A DNA stretch of 64,000 nucleotides. It comes from Seriola aureovittata. Its lineage: Eukaryota; Chordata; Actinopteri; Carangiformes; Carangidae. The stretch's first letter is position 1. Every line of letters begins with the position of its first letter. The translations under genes and the position numbers were made by a program. Under the pieces are notes generated by a model. The model saw only the letters and a list, made by a program, of their open reading frames with translations. It was not told the DNA's origin and searched no databases. Location of the stretch: positions 18,284,001 through 18,348,000 of the forward strand of contig NC_079365.1 in NCBI RefSeq assembly GCF_021018895.1, given 5' to 3'. This document shows positions 11,594 to 24,230 of the stretch, one piece after another.

Positions 11594-13334
11594 GTATGAA
11601 CCAAGCGTGACTGTTCTGTCAGCAGCCTGAGTGTTTTTGTTGAATGTCAGGAGAGTGAACATTTGCTTGGATACTTCAAGAGATCGACAGTGACCATGGT
11701 AACATACAAATTCAGGCTTAAAGTTCAGATTCGTGTCGACTTAAAATTGAATCCTCATGTCATCAGTTCTAAAATAGAGTTAAACTTTAGAGAACGTTTT
11801 GACCTGTAAACATATTCCTGAACAAGCCATTATTGCGCAACGTTAATGAAAGAAGTTGACTTTCTCCAAATGCTTGGTGTTTTGACCAATCAGCACTCCA
11901 AAAAAGTTATCAAAATAGTTTCTGATGAATTTTCTTTCGATTGACTAATCAGTTCACCTCTATAGTGTTGTTGGTTTAACAAACAAACTTTTCAATTTTG
12001 TTTATTTTAGATTTTGGGCTGTAGGGCCAAGCAATATAGATAAAAAATTCTTTCAGGATAAATTTGATTTTATATCACCATAACAATAAATTGCATATAA
12101 TGCATTTTTTCTGGAAAATCTATTGAGTTATAATAGATAAAGTAACCTGATGTATGTTTTTAGACTTATCTAGTTCATGAAATACCAGAAAGATCAGAGT
12201 ACTTCATCACAATAATTTTCACTGATTTGAAATATTGTCCACTTTGACCTGATTCAACCAGAGATGTAAGACTTTCAGCTGTCATAAACATCATTAATGC
12301 TTCACTGAGTACCATATGTGGTTTTCAACAGCATGAATGCAGGTGTCTGCACAGCAGTGAGAAAATACCTGCATTTAGTGTGCTCATGAATTCAGTTTAA
12401 ACCAGTTTAAGGTTGTTTTACACTGAATTTAGGCTTGGGACCCTTTGAACTATTCCACAGCATGAATGGGTCCAAAGTCTGTTGGATACTGTGCACATGA
12501 ATTTCATCACTGTGTTTGATTTTATACCAGCACTGAACTAACTTCTGGTATCACTGACTCATCTTTTAGTTGTTACCTAGTCTGTGGCAAAAAAAAATGT
12601 ACAACTAAAGAAACAGTGCACAGCTGGGTGGCTTCGATGTGTCCCGTGCTCTATTCAAGTCAATCATTACACATAGGGTACACAACCCCAGTCAGTGTCT
12701 GGTCAAATTTTTGCTACACTTACTGCTGAGCTGGAGCACACATAACAGGCTTCCACTGGAATCCTCAGGCTTTATATCCCATTTACAACTTTCACAGGTA
12801 GGCAGATGCATGAGTCTTGAGAAAACACAGTTTTATGGGAAATGTGTTTACTGATTTATGGCAATTATCTAAGCAAGATTTTGGTTGATATAAACACAAA
12901 ACAAACCACTAGGCAAAGGTTTGTACACTTCCTTTTCAGCCTTTAGAAGTAAACAGTTAATGCATGAAGAAAATATCAATTTATGTGGGTAGAAGAGGTA
13001 TACGACAGCCCCATACACTAGTGTAATCCTGAAGTCTTCAGATTTAATTAGTAAGGTTTTAACTGAGCTATCAATCATTTTAATGACTGAACAATTTTTA
13101 GTCCATGCTGTCAGTTAGTACTGCAGAAATGTTTGCATTCTTTGGAAAAGGATTTACTTGAGAGGTAAAAGTGGCCTTCAACCAACAAAAATGATTTGTG
13201 AGTAACTGTAGAATATTTGACCTTTCCTCTCATCCTTTCAAGTCGTATTCTATATGTGTGGTCTTTTTTTAAAATAACCTGCTTTAGTGCTAACTGTCCT
13301 TATACACTGACACCTGATTTTTTTCATTCCTTAG
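11594..13334. other. Intron between candidate 5' exon and glyctk
   Basis: AT-rich sequence with a MITE fragment around 11890-11965. No coding exon with supportable splice sites was found. The acceptor at its right end (CATTCCTTAG|GCAG) opens the glyctk ATG exon. Confidence 0.45.
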
Positions 13335-13365
13335 GCAGTTTCTGCTCAGACCCAGTGAAGTGTCC

Positions 13366-15210
13366 ATGGCACGTGTTCTTTCCTTGTTCCGACCTCAGCC
13401 TTTTCTGGCCCTTGTGGGCAGGAGGAAACCTACATTGTGCAAAATGTCAATGGACTCACGGGCACGCAAGGTGTTTGTAGCTGCAGTGGAGGCTGTGCAG
13501 CCAGACACTGTGGTGCGGCAGAGTATAGAGCGCAAGGAGGACTCAGTCATTATCAATGGTCAAAAATTCACACTGAAACACAACCTGCACTTGGTTGGCT
13601 TTGGAAAAGCTGTACTGGGTATGGCTGCTGAGGCAGAGAGGATAGTGGGGGATCACTTAGTGAATGGAGTCATAAGTGTGCCACATGGGATTCAGCAGAC
13701 ATTAAAGCAGCATGGGAAAGAGTAAGCAAAAAACTTTAAGAGTTAAACAACTTGAAATATTACACAGAAAAACAGATAAAGTGTAATAAAATTTCTCACT
13801 TCTATCACAGTCATCTGTTGTTAAAAGAAAACAGTCACATCAAAGTAATGGAGGGAGCCAAACACAACTTGCCTGACTCTGATGCCCAGAAGGCAGCTGA
13901 AGGAATCAAACAGTTAGCCAGTGAACTGACAGAGAAAGACTTGCTACTTGTACTGATTTCAGGTAAACACATCACTTCTCTTAATTCTGATTCTTAACAA
14001 AATTATACCTTAAAATGTAAATTCAACTAAAGGTGATTCAACTCTTTCTAGGTGGAGGTTCTGCGCTTTTACCTGCACCCATCCCACCAATTTCGTTGCA
14101 AGAGAAACTGGATGTTACCCGCAAACTTGCAGCTGCTGGTGCCACTATTCAAGAGCTGAACACTGTACGTCGTGCCCTTTCTTTCTTAAAGGGTGGAGGG
14201 CTTGCACATTATGCTCACCCTGCACAGGTAATGTACTTTTATTTTTTAAACACTTGTTTGTTGTTAAGAAGTCATTTCAGCACTCTGCTTTGAATGTCAC
14301 CCCTCTGAACCCTTCACAGGTGGTTGCACTGATACTGTCTGATGTGATTGGAGATCCTCTGGACTTGATAGCCAGTGGCCCCACAGTCCGAAGTGAGGTG
14401 TGGCCTGAGGAAGTTTTGTCAATCCTTGAACAGTACAAGCTGTTGAACTCTCTACCAGCTTCAGTGAAGGATGTCCTTGGGAGACCAAGTCCCCGGTGGA
14501 AAGAGAACAAGGATGAAATAGAAAAGGCAGAAAATGTTCTTAATGCTGTTATTGGCTCCAACAGCGTCGCCCTCAAGTGCGCAGGTCGCCGGGCCCGAGA
14601 GCTAGGTTTCCGCCCTGTTGTTCTGTCACCAGGAGTGTGTGGCGATGTAAGGTCAGTCTCCAGACTTTACGGCCTCCTGGCCCGCTTTGCATGCTGTCAA
14701 GAGGAACCTCCTCCTGAGATTGCTGCTGAGGTGCTGAGGCTAGGGCCTGAAGTAGGTGTGGAGAGCTGGGACCTGTGCCGCACCATGCAGGTCTTAGATG
14801 AAGGGCGTACGGAAGGATGGGGTGCCACGTGTCTGTTAGCTGGAGGTGAGCCCACTGTGGAATTGACAGGAAAGGGTCAAGGTGGTCGGAACCAGGAGCT
14901 GGCTTTGCGAGTTGGACTGGAGCTGAGAGGCCTGCAGCTCCCACCTAATGGTCCTGTCTTCCTGAGTGGTGGAACTGATGGTCAGGATGGACCCACTGAG
15001 GCAGCAGGGGCCATTACCGATGGAGGTTTGTATGAAGAAGCACAAGCACAGGGGCTGGACATCAACAACTTCCTTACTAACAATGATTCTTACTCATTTT
15101 TTTCACATCTTTCTGCTGGGCAACATTTACTTGTACCTGGCCTAACCTGCACCAATGTGATGGATGTGCACATGCTACTTATTCCACCGATTCCCATTAA
15201 CATAAGATAA
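13366..15210 (+). CDS. glyctk: Glycerate kinase (D-glycerate 2-kinase)
   Basis: GLYCTK phosphorylates D-glycerate with ATP to 2-phosphoglycerate in serine and fructose breakdown; loss in humans causes D-glyceric aciduria. Exons 13366-13721, 13811-13962, 14052-14227 and 14320-15210 give 1575 nt, 524 residues (human 523). The start MARVLSLFRPQPFLALVGRR is basic and lacks acidic residues, like a mitochondrial presequence; a second in-frame Met lies at residue 27. The DUF4147 domain shows LVGFGKAVLGMAAEAERI and ISGGGSALLPAPIPPISL; the C-terminal MOFRL domain shows GGEPTVELTGKGQGGRNQEL and SGGTDGQDGPTEAAGAITDG. The exon has an acceptor at 13333-13334, so at least one untranslated exon lies upstream. 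It is head-to-head with wdr82 and tail-to-tail with tcta. Confidence 0.96.
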
Positions 15211-15376
15211 TTCAAAATTGGATCCTGCATTTAAAAAGTACTCTATCTGGTTCTCTGACTTGGCATGGTATGAGGTTTTTCAACTCAACATTTTTTGCCC
15301 ATGTCGGGAAAACTGTGCATAGACCTACATGAGAGAAGGATTGGTATTCCTATATGAAAATCTAACAACCACAAAG

Positions 15377-15382
15377 AATAAA
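15377..15382 (+). promoter_or_regulatory. Probable glyctk polyadenylation signal (AATAAA)
   Basis: AATAAA lies about 165 bp past the glyctk stop codon, the first canonical signal on that strand. Confidence 0.6.
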
Positions 15383-17489
15383 ATTGGGATGTAATTTTTG
15401 TTATCAGCATTAGAGGTTTTTCAGCAGGGAAAAAACTAAAAACTGGACTTAACGCAAATCTTTTTTTTAATCACAGCAAATTATGTTTTACAACACAGCA
15501 TAGAAATAACAGGCATCAACAACATCAGTATTTTCAAGTACATTACACAAATGTAACATCAATCAAGCTGTTTGCACGACTTGCAAAGTTCATTATCTTC
15601 CTGCTTTGCTGCTGGTCTCTTCAGGTACGTCAAGGTACCTAATATATGCTGATCATTTTGTTGTAATAATTTATTTGACAAATACTATGTACATCATTAA
15701 AGAGTTCTATAAATACACAATGCAGTATATTGTCTTGTACTACAGACTTGCAGCTACTGCTATAACAATATAACATGTCGGTTACAATAGTTGACTGTAG
15801 GTTGGCTCACGTGGAAGTACATACACTATTCAACACCTCTGACATTTTCATGTTTTATTACTGTACATCAAATCACAGTGGATGTAACTATTATTTTCAC
15901 AAAGATTAACATAAAAAAATAATGTCAAAGTGAAACAAACTTGTACGTACTGCATACAAATATAAAAATATAATAGTTGTGTTCACCCTTCTCAAGCAAA
16001 GAGGCACCTTTGCCAACATTTATGGCCTTGAGTCTACCCAGAATGGATATGTCTGTGTCAGCTTTGCTACCTGGACATTGCACTTTTTCCCCCAGTCTTC
16101 TTTGCATAGCTACTCTCCAGTAACACTTTCCAGTAACATGGGGATTGGATGAACAGCAATTTTCAATTCCTCCTGCTAATCCTGGATTGAGGTGTGGACA
16201 TCGATTAACAGCCAATCCTGTGTCCGACTGAAAAATAAATCTTCTCCCAAGTCACAGTTGTCTTGCACACTGAGGCGGGTTTTTCTCTGCAAGTTTTCAG
16301 TATATTTCTGCATTCATTTGCTCTCTACGTTCACAAGCCACCAGGGCCTGTTGCAGAGAAGCACCCCCACAACATGCCACCATGCTTCATGGTAAGGGTG
16401 TTGGGTTTCTGGTGAATTTGATAGAGTATAGAGCTTGAGAAGGGTTTTTTTGAGTGGCAATAAAGCTACAGGTTGTGACGCATCCAGGAAAAAAAAAAAT
16501 CATAAAATCATCTGACACTTATTACACATGTGATTTATATTCAAATTGTGCACTTTGGATGTCATAAATTGGATGAATATACTCTTGCTTTGTACTTAAT
16601 TTTAATCAATCTGTAGAGATTTGTTTTCACTTTGACACAGGTGTTTGCTGTGAATTAATGTATGAAACATGAAAAAGTCAGAGGGGCTGAATACTTAACA
16701 CAGGTATTCTGTCTCCCATTAAGTGCATGCAACACCCCTTACATGTTAAGACAAACAATGGTGTTTCAAATTTACCAGAAAAATCATGGAAGATGTACAA
16801 CACGAACTGATTTTCATGGATTTGTCTTTAAATAGACCATATGGATTATTTATCAAATAGAAGTGATGAAAATGATCCTGTCCACCGTAAGGAATCTTTA
16901 AAATTATAACTAGATGTGCACAGCACTCGCCATCATCATACACTAGCTCTTGCTGGTGCAATTGCAATTCAGCCTTAACATTCAAAAACCTGTCCATATC
17001 ATCCTGCGTGTCCTGACTTTAAAAAATCATGTACCTTTTTCCCTTCATACATCATTCAAGTCAAGTACAATTACTTTCTCTTGCTTGTGGTCTTGGGATG
17101 GAAAATTTCATATCTGCTATCAAAACAGCGTTCTTAAAGCATTCTCAACTCACATGCAAACCCATCAATATTTTTCACATTTGTACTAAAGTCTCTTGAA
17201 AGAAATGAAAAAAGTTGACGATGAAGCCGAACAGGTTTTATGCAGAATAAAGTCATTTTCAATGAGCAAAGTTGATAGTCCGAAATAAATATGTTACAGC
17301 ACTATATGTGCAATTTAAGGGATATAAGTGAGACATAAAATTTCTCTAGGCAGTCGCCATAAGGTGCATCCATCTTGAATACACTGAAAAGTATCATTTT
17401 CACAACTTGGGTGCAGTCAGTGTCTCTGGGAGATGTTAACTGTCCAGGTCTCACTTGGATAAAGTCCACAGTCCAAGCCCATTGTCCTG
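15383..17489. other. glyctk-tcta tail-to-tail spacer and tcta 3' UTR
   Basis: AT-rich. Several TTTATT words could serve as minus-strand polyadenylation signals for tcta. A decayed Tc1/mariner-like element occupies about 16205-16715. No further gene is seen. Confidence 0.5.
16205..16715. mobile_element. Decayed Tc1/mariner-like element
   Basis: Phrases shared with fish Tc1-like elements: AAGCACCCCCACAACATG followed by CCACCATGCTTCATGG, and at the far end GAAAAAGTCAGAGGGGCTG then AATACTTA. No intact transposase frame remains. Boundaries are approximate. Confidence 0.5.
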
Positions 17490-18156
17490 TTAATCTCGAT
17501 GAGTCTTCAGAGTATCGCCTGCTTTACTTTCCCTGCAAGAATAACAGAATGTTATTGCCAACAAAACAACCAAAAAAGAAAACAATGAGATTAATGCTAT
17601 TTCAGTACAATAAAACATCTGTAACACTAATACACATTTTCACCCAAGCATCATCAGTGATATGATGGTAATAAATGTTGCAGCTTCAGTTGAGAGAACA
17701 TAATTACAGTGTCTCCATTCAACTTCGTAACTATACTGAAACAGAGTATCAGACAGAGTCAGGAAGGTAAGCCACTTGCTTGAAGCAGCATGATGCTTTA
17801 ACACATACCATCCACTCAGGTGAGGTGCTGTGTCAGGTGTGCCTCCGTTCTGCCCAGTCCCTGAACATCAACACAGACAGAGATAAAGCTAATGTGGCTA
17901 GCACGAGTTAAGCAAGCGATATGGATAAAGACAAAGAAAACTCACCCTGTCGGTAATACATATCGTTCACTGTATTCCCGTAGACTTTCCATGCAAAGTG
18001 AATTGCGACAAGACTAAAAATTAACCAGCTTAGTAAAATCTTAAATATGGAGACTCTCATATCGTTGGCGAGCCAGTCGTCCACAAACTCGGAGAGAAAC
18101 GATAAGCAGCTGTCAGCGATGCGGGACAAAAACTCAAAGTCCCACGGTTCCTCCAT
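17490..18156 (-). CDS. tcta: T-cell leukemia translocation-altered gene protein homologue
   Basis: TCTA is a small single-pass membrane protein; the human protein has been linked to osteoclast fusion, and its molecular function is unclear. Three coding exons (17946-18156, 17809-17860, 17490-17532) sum to 306 nt, 101 residues, against 103 in human. The middle is the conserved part: DMRVSIFKILLSWLIFSLVA, then AIHFAWKVYGNTVNDMYY, with one hydrophobic helix at roughly residues 33-54. The tail GQNGGTPDTAPHLSGW, then LKTHRD, matches GQNGSTPDGSTHF and LKTHRE of human TCTA. The start ATG is the first in exon 1. The gene is divergent from mon1b and convergent with glyctk. Confidence 0.93.
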
Positions 18157-20038
18157 AGTGTCCGATTATCCAGCTAATGTGGAAACAACTGGGTGAACTT
18201 TGTGTCCGTTGGGCCGTTTAAAAAACATCACTTTGGCTATGTAGCATAAGACATCCTGGTCGCCATATCTACCGTTACGATGCTTATGAGTGGATTGGGT
18301 TGAAGAATCGGACATGACGTAGTTTACGTAGCCCCGCTACCTCACACGTAAACATCCTTCAGAAATACTGTAATTTTTTTCTTTTAGCTAAACTAGGTGT
18401 TTAATTATTGTCTGACAAGACTATTTAAGTCTTTGGTGTTATACACACCATTACTACATTTTACAAACGAAAAGTAATTAACTATTACCAACATACAATA
18501 GCAAATTAGCTGTCACTGCTTTATCCCACAGCAGCAATGCCTACGCAAACCGTAAGGGAAAAAAATAAATACAACGTAACTTTTTTCTAGAAACGCGTTT
18601 TCTAGAGGCAGATTCCACCTTTATATGTATTTTTGTGACCACACACATGTCTGCTGTATGGCACGAACGATAAAATGCGTGTCCGGGGCGAAGCCAACGT
18701 TTAAATCACGCACTTCGACACAGTTTACTGCTCCTCTCTCCCGCTCAGCTGCGGTAGCTATAGCATGACGAGGCAGTCGCTGCCGGCGGAGTGCATTTAT
18801 ACGATTCAAACGTTGGTTTCGCCTCTGGCAAACATTTTATCCCCCCGGACATAAAGCAGACCCCTGCCAGATGACAAGAAAATTAATGAAGACGCAACCT
18901 GCTGCTGGATAACCGATAAAAACAACGCGTCCACTGTTCTCCCTAATATTTCCATAGGGAACGTTATGTGAGCGCTCTGAATTCAGTGCGAACGCTAAGG
19001 CCACGATGGGTCTAATTAGCTCGTATCTACGTTAGCTACACGAAAAGGCAAGTGGCCAACCCTGTTTTATTGTTTTGTTACAGAAAGTCATACAATTCAC
19101 ACATGTTAAATTGGGATAGCTTTAAATAAAAACTTAACAATGTTGTGTCGTTTATGTTGTATGTTTAACTCATCCAGCAAAAAAATTATGTTACAGTCTC
19201 GTGCAGTGCATCACATTTTCTGTCTGGAACGTCACCCTGAGGGGGCGGGACTAGCCTAAGCCAGCGAGTAACCTGATTGGTCAACTCAGCTTGTCATGAG
19301 AGATTCCGGATGTCTGCTGTGGTAAGAGGAAAATTTGTTTTCTGCTCCTCATTCTTGACAGCCTGTTTGCAACCGGGCTCCCGATGAAAGTTAATGTAGC
19401 AAATTAGATATTTAACCCAACGTTTTGACGGCACCAAAATCGTAAGTTTCAATGATAAAGTGTCTTTATCTGTTTAATTTTAGTTGACCACGATTGCTTG
19501 CATTGCTCACTGTTAAGCCAAGGCCATGAAATTGATCTGTGTGTGTCGCTTGCTAGCAGGCAGTGTTAGCCGTGTAACTATAGCCAACATTTACTGAGCT
19601 GCATCGGAATTCACAGTCAAACATCTATGCTAATGCAAAAGTAAGATTTCTCGACGGCGTGCACATTAGCAGAGAAGCTACCATTAGCTTCATAAGTATC
19701 TTAAGCTATTATTAGACACACGTTTGCTCCCTAGCGTTGGAACAGTTACTTTCGTCTCTCCGTCCAACCAACTGTCGTTTATCTGTAGTATAGCATTAAC
19801 CAGCCTGCTGGAAGTTGTAATCAGTCTGAAATTCCACAGTCTGTTCGGCATCTTGGAGTTGTCATCATGTGACCCTGTCACTGGTCCATTATGAGTGCTC
19901 CTATTCATGAGATTTGAGATGCGTGCTCTCCCAAGGTTCAGCTACAACCATTGCATTATATTAGATATAAAGCTGTTTGTTTGAAATTGTTTGGTTATAG
20001 TATGTTTTTATTTAATCTCCAGTGACTGGGATGGTATC
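18157..20038. promoter_or_regulatory. tcta/mon1b divergent promoter region
   Basis: It separates the tcta ATG from the mon1b ATG. It contains a TGACGTAG CRE-like word near 18314, a 173-bp near-palindrome (18669-18841), a GGGGGCGGGAC GC box near 19241 and an inverted CCAAT box (ATTGG) near 19275. Candidate mon1b first-exon donors are TGTG|GTAAGA near 19321 and AAATC|GTAAGT near 19441. mon1b has an untranslated first exon, because its ATG exon follows an acceptor near 20022. Confidence 0.6.
18669..18841. repeat. Near-palindromic element, 39-bp inverted arms
   Basis: Arm 18669-18707 and arm 18803-18841 are inverted copies, 32 of 39 positions matching without gaps; both begin GATAAAATG when read inward and share CCAACGTTT. 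Parts of the interior also pair imperfectly. No clear target duplication flanks it. It could be a foldback MITE or a structured regulatory element. Confidence 0.7.
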
Positions 20039-23000
20039 ATGGAGAGAGACAATCATCAAGAAGGAGAGGCACAGGGAGTGAAGATTTGTGATTCACCCTC
20101 AGAGAGCAATCCACCTGGTGAATAAATTATATGATCTTTCATTAAAGCTATTTTAATTTTTAACGCCCATGCCTTCATTTTCATCACTCATTTCATAATT
20201 TAATTTTGTTTTCATCTTAGCTGACACCTTGGCAACTTCTCTTTCCCTCTTGGGCAATCACATGTTTCCTGACCCTGTGGAGAGAAACAACGGTACTACT
20301 GTTGTGAAAGAGGAGCCTGCAGATTTGCACCTGTCGGATGTTACAGCACAGGAGCAGAGTCTGGACGCAGAGCACGTTTCTAACCAGGTAAAAAAGCTAG
20401 AGACTGAGGCGGCAGAAAACTCTGAGTGTCAGAACAATGAATCCACCGAGACAACTGAAAGAGGAACTGAGGATGCTGCCATAGACAATGACCAGAGCGA
20501 TTCTGGAGAGTTTGTTGTAACAATGTTGGCCAAGGCCAAGCTGGAGGAGCAAGGTATAGGTGTGAAGGGAAGGTCATCCCCCTTGCTGGAGGCAGGCACC
20601 CAGGAGTCTCCTTCATTTATGTCTCATCGTGATGAGGATGTGACAGCTGACAGCTGGCGGCAGCACAGGAAGCATGTTTTTGTGCTAAGTGAAGCAGGCA
20701 AACCCATCTATTCTCGATATGGCAGTGAAGAGGCTCTGTCATCCACAATGGGAGTCATGATGGCATTGGTGTCCTTTGTCCAAAGTAGCGATAATATCAT
20801 CCGCTCAGTCTATTCAGGTGAGAGCTTTTGTGTGATTTCTTTTTTTTTTTGTGATATTATTGTGAATTTCAACTGGGTATGTCACAGGTGATCAGACATT
20901 TTCAATTCTCTAATATGACAGCAAGTGTAGAAATTTTGCAAAGGACTTTGGGAAGAGGTGGACAGCAGGCTGCAGTACCTCTGACTTGCTGTGAAGGGCA
21001 AGATAATTATTGCCAATTGACAACAAGTGCTGTACAAGTGAGAGAAACAAGTAAAAATTCATGCATTTAGAGTATTGTTTTACAGTCACTTTGTATTGAT
21101 TTGTATTTATTATTAAATATAGCGTTTTATTTTGGACAATATGCTAATTTCCAAGTCTGAAAGATGTACAGTATTTTTGAGTGCAGAGACATTGAGTATT
21201 GGGGGGTGTACTTAGTTGTCATTTACTGATACCTTCAGTATGATCTTTATTTTGCTGATGTTTTTTCTTCCTTCCATCAGAGGAGCACACTGTGGTGTTC
21301 TTACAAAAAGGGCCCCTAGTGCTCGTGTGTGTCTCCAGCAGTCGTCAGTCTGAGCAGCAGCTGCGTGGAGAGCTCCTCTACGTATACTATCAGATCATCA
21401 GCATGCTCACGCAGGCCAGCATATCCCGCATCTTTGAACACAAGAAAAACTACGATCTGAGGAGACTCTTGGCAGGCTCAGAGAAGATCCTGGACGGCCT
21501 CCTCAACCTGGTAGATTCAGACCCCAGCTTCCTCCTCGCAGCAATACACTGCTTACCCCTAGCCTCCTCTCTCAGGGACTCTCTCAGCCAGATCCTGCAG
21601 AAAGCTATCACGCCCAATCTAGTTTTCTCCATCCTCATCGCCAAGAACCAGCTGCTCACCATCGTCCAAGAGAAGACCGTCATCGAGGACACCCGGCTGG
21701 AGCCTGCTGACGTCCACCTCTTGCTCAACCTCATCGGAGCCTCCTCTGCCTTTCAGGCTGGGGAGATCTGGACTCCCATCTGCCTCCCTCTCTTTAATCC
21801 TGACTGTTACTTTTATGCATACATTTCTTACCTGGACCCTCCAGAATGCACTGTTTGTTTGCTGCTGCTCTCGACAGACAAGGAAGCTTTCTACGCTGTA
21901 GCTGAGTGCAAGAGGAAGATAGAGGAGGCCATGGTGGCTCAGAACTCCCTGAGCCTCATTGCCAAAGCCCAGTCATACAGCGTGAGCCAGGTGGGCGTCT
22001 CAGACCTCAGACACTTCATGTACAAGCCCTTTGATGTTCCAGACAACTACCGCCAGCTCACTCAGTTCACCAGGTGTGTGTGTGTCTTTGTGTGTATCTG
22101 TCATTGTCTATGCAACAACACTAGGGACTTCTGAGGCGTCATTGGTGCTTTATGTTTAAAAAGTGAACAACAAGTTATTTATTTTGTGCTTTTATAGAGT
22201 ATTTTAAATTGCACTTAATGTTAGGCAGTGAAATAAATACCTGAGAAAGTATGAAAGCCCGTCTTAAAAAAAAAAAAAAAGCTAAGTGTGGTTGGTGTTT
22301 ACAAATGTGTCCTGTTTTATATTAAGTACCTCAGATTAAAAGGGTTTCTGAAATAGGGCTACCAGTTACAAGGGCACAGAGAATTAAAAACTGTAAGAAT
22401 TTCAAATTGTATTCCACTAATCCTGACGTGTCACTTCGCTTATCTCCTAATGAGCTGAACTGAAAGAATTAGGTGTCCTATTACATGAGTCAGCAGCCAG
22501 TCGAAACCTTGAGAATAAAAGTGAAATTATGCAGATAATCATAGCGCTACACTTCAAATAGCAATAACACATTTGTTTACTTGGCACTGTTCAGAACAAG
22601 GGTACAAAGAGCAAAAAGTCTCCCTTTTAAATAATTTTGGAAGCTGTGTTTTGGCATTTTGCTGTGTAATTTTTGTCCCATCAGATTCACAAATGAATAG
22701 TTTCAGTGATTTAAAAATTCATCACTGTAGTCCTCATGTCTCTGTATTATTGCATCACTATATATTTTTTTTTTTATCAAAGAACCTTATGTGACTTTTC
22801 TGTCTGTAACCTACGATTTGTTGCCGCATGTAGCCCAGAGATGGAGGCGCCGTACAGCAGTGAGGGGGAGAAAATGAGACTGCTCGACCTTTATCGTTAT
22901 ATGCACAGCCGCATCCACAGCACCTCACGACCCCTCAAGCTCATCTACCATGTCGCTGAGAGAGAAACTCTGCTAGCCTGGGTATGTAGCTGTGGTTATG

Positions 23001-24230
23001 GACACATTTATAAGATGTACTCAGGAAAAGGTTATTCAGAGAAATCAGGTTATGTTGGTAAGTGGACAAATTTGTGTACATCCACTGTAAATACATGCAT
23101 ACATGCCGCAGGTCAGTAATTGGATTCCTCCCCCACACTGATCTTATTACCTCTGCCAAGGAGGTTATGTTTTCACCCATGTCTGTTTATTTATCAGCAG
23201 GATTACTCAAAAGTACTTAACCAATTTGCACTGAACTTGGTGGAGGGATGAGGAACAGGCCAGGGAAGAACCCATGAAATGAAATAGTCCAAGTTGATGT
23301 TTTTAAATGTTATGTTTTGTCCGATCAACAGTCCACAACACATTACTATTATACATGATACCAAAAAGCATCAAATCATGATATTTGAGAAGCTGGAATC
23401 AATATGTGTTTAATTTTTCTAGCTTTTTTAAAAATATATATTAAAGTAAATTCTGAAATTCCTGACAGCTGACTAATCAATTATTTGACTAATAGTGGCA
23501 GCTCTACACAGTCAAATATTGAATGATGGAGTTATTTAGGCTTATAGAATCTACTTTGTGTTAGTTTAAGTTTAATTCAGATTTTGGATCGGATTATCTT
23601 GAACATGAGGACATATACTCATGTAATCATCTCTCCTTTCATAACACCTCTTTGCTTCCACAGCAGTATTTTTATTCATTTATTTTTTCTGAATTCTTCA
23701 TCCTCCACATTCGTATGTGTAAAAAGCCAATTAGAAACTCCGTTATGTATATACACGGCCAAGAAATCTGCATTCTCCAGCAAGATCTAGCTGGGGAAAT
23801 CAGGTTTCTCAAATTCCCTACCCTGATTATGGAAACTGGGTTTCTCATTTACATGACGTTTAAGAAAACAGCTTACCGGATGGCAGACTGTAACCCAGTT
23901 ACTAATGTGCATGTGCATACCCGAGTCACAAATTGTTGCAGTTTCTTTTTTTGATCAGTTTGATATCCTCACCTAAATTGTCCATTTTCCTCTCCACTGT
24001 AGGTCACAAGTAAATTTGAGCTGTACACCTGCTTCAGTCCTCTGGTGACAAAGGCCTGTGCTATTACAGCTATCACTAAACTTCTAAGGTGGATTAAAAA
24101 GGAGGAGGACCGTCTCTTCATCAGATATCCCCCGAAGTATTCAACCACCCCAAACCCCAGCAAGAGCTCTCGAGGTGGAAAATCTGACCAGCAAGACTCC
24201 ACAGACAACGGCTTCTTGTCTCTTCTATAG
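20039..24230 (+). CDS. mon1b: Vacuolar fusion protein MON1 homologue B
   Basis: MON1 and CCZ1 form the guanine nucleotide exchange factor that activates Rab7 on late endosomes and autophagosomes. Five coding exons (20039-20117, 20221-20817, 21281-22073, 22834-22981, 24003-24230) sum to 1845 nt, 614 residues. The first 150 or so residues are acidic and poorly conserved; the longin-domain part starts at [20 protein letters not shown] and runs to the end. It matches MON1B rather than MON1A at [51 protein letters not shown] and the end [12 protein letters not shown]. The short N-terminal exon [12 protein letters not shown] was chosen as the start because an earlier out-of-frame ATG in that exon soon meets a stop. 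It is tail-to-tail with brpf3. Confidence 0.95.
23150..23280. repeat. Dispersed repeat (CTCTGCCAAGGAGGTTATG type)
   Basis: The motif CTCTGCCAAGGAGGTTATGT followed by TTTCACC, a CAGCAGGATTACTCAAAAGT core and GAACTTGGTGGAGGGATG is one I recognise from many animal genomes as an interspersed repeat. It lies in mon1b intron 4. The family name is uncertain. Confidence 0.5.
23283..23512. mobile_element. AATCGATTAATCG-type MITE, divergent copy
   Basis: It shares, in order, TTTTGTCCGATCAACAGTCC, TTTGAGAAGCTGGAATC and CTGACTAATCAATTATTTG, then GCAGCTCTAC with the teleost MITE family. It directly follows the repeat at 23150-23280 in mon1b intron 4. Confidence 0.6.
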
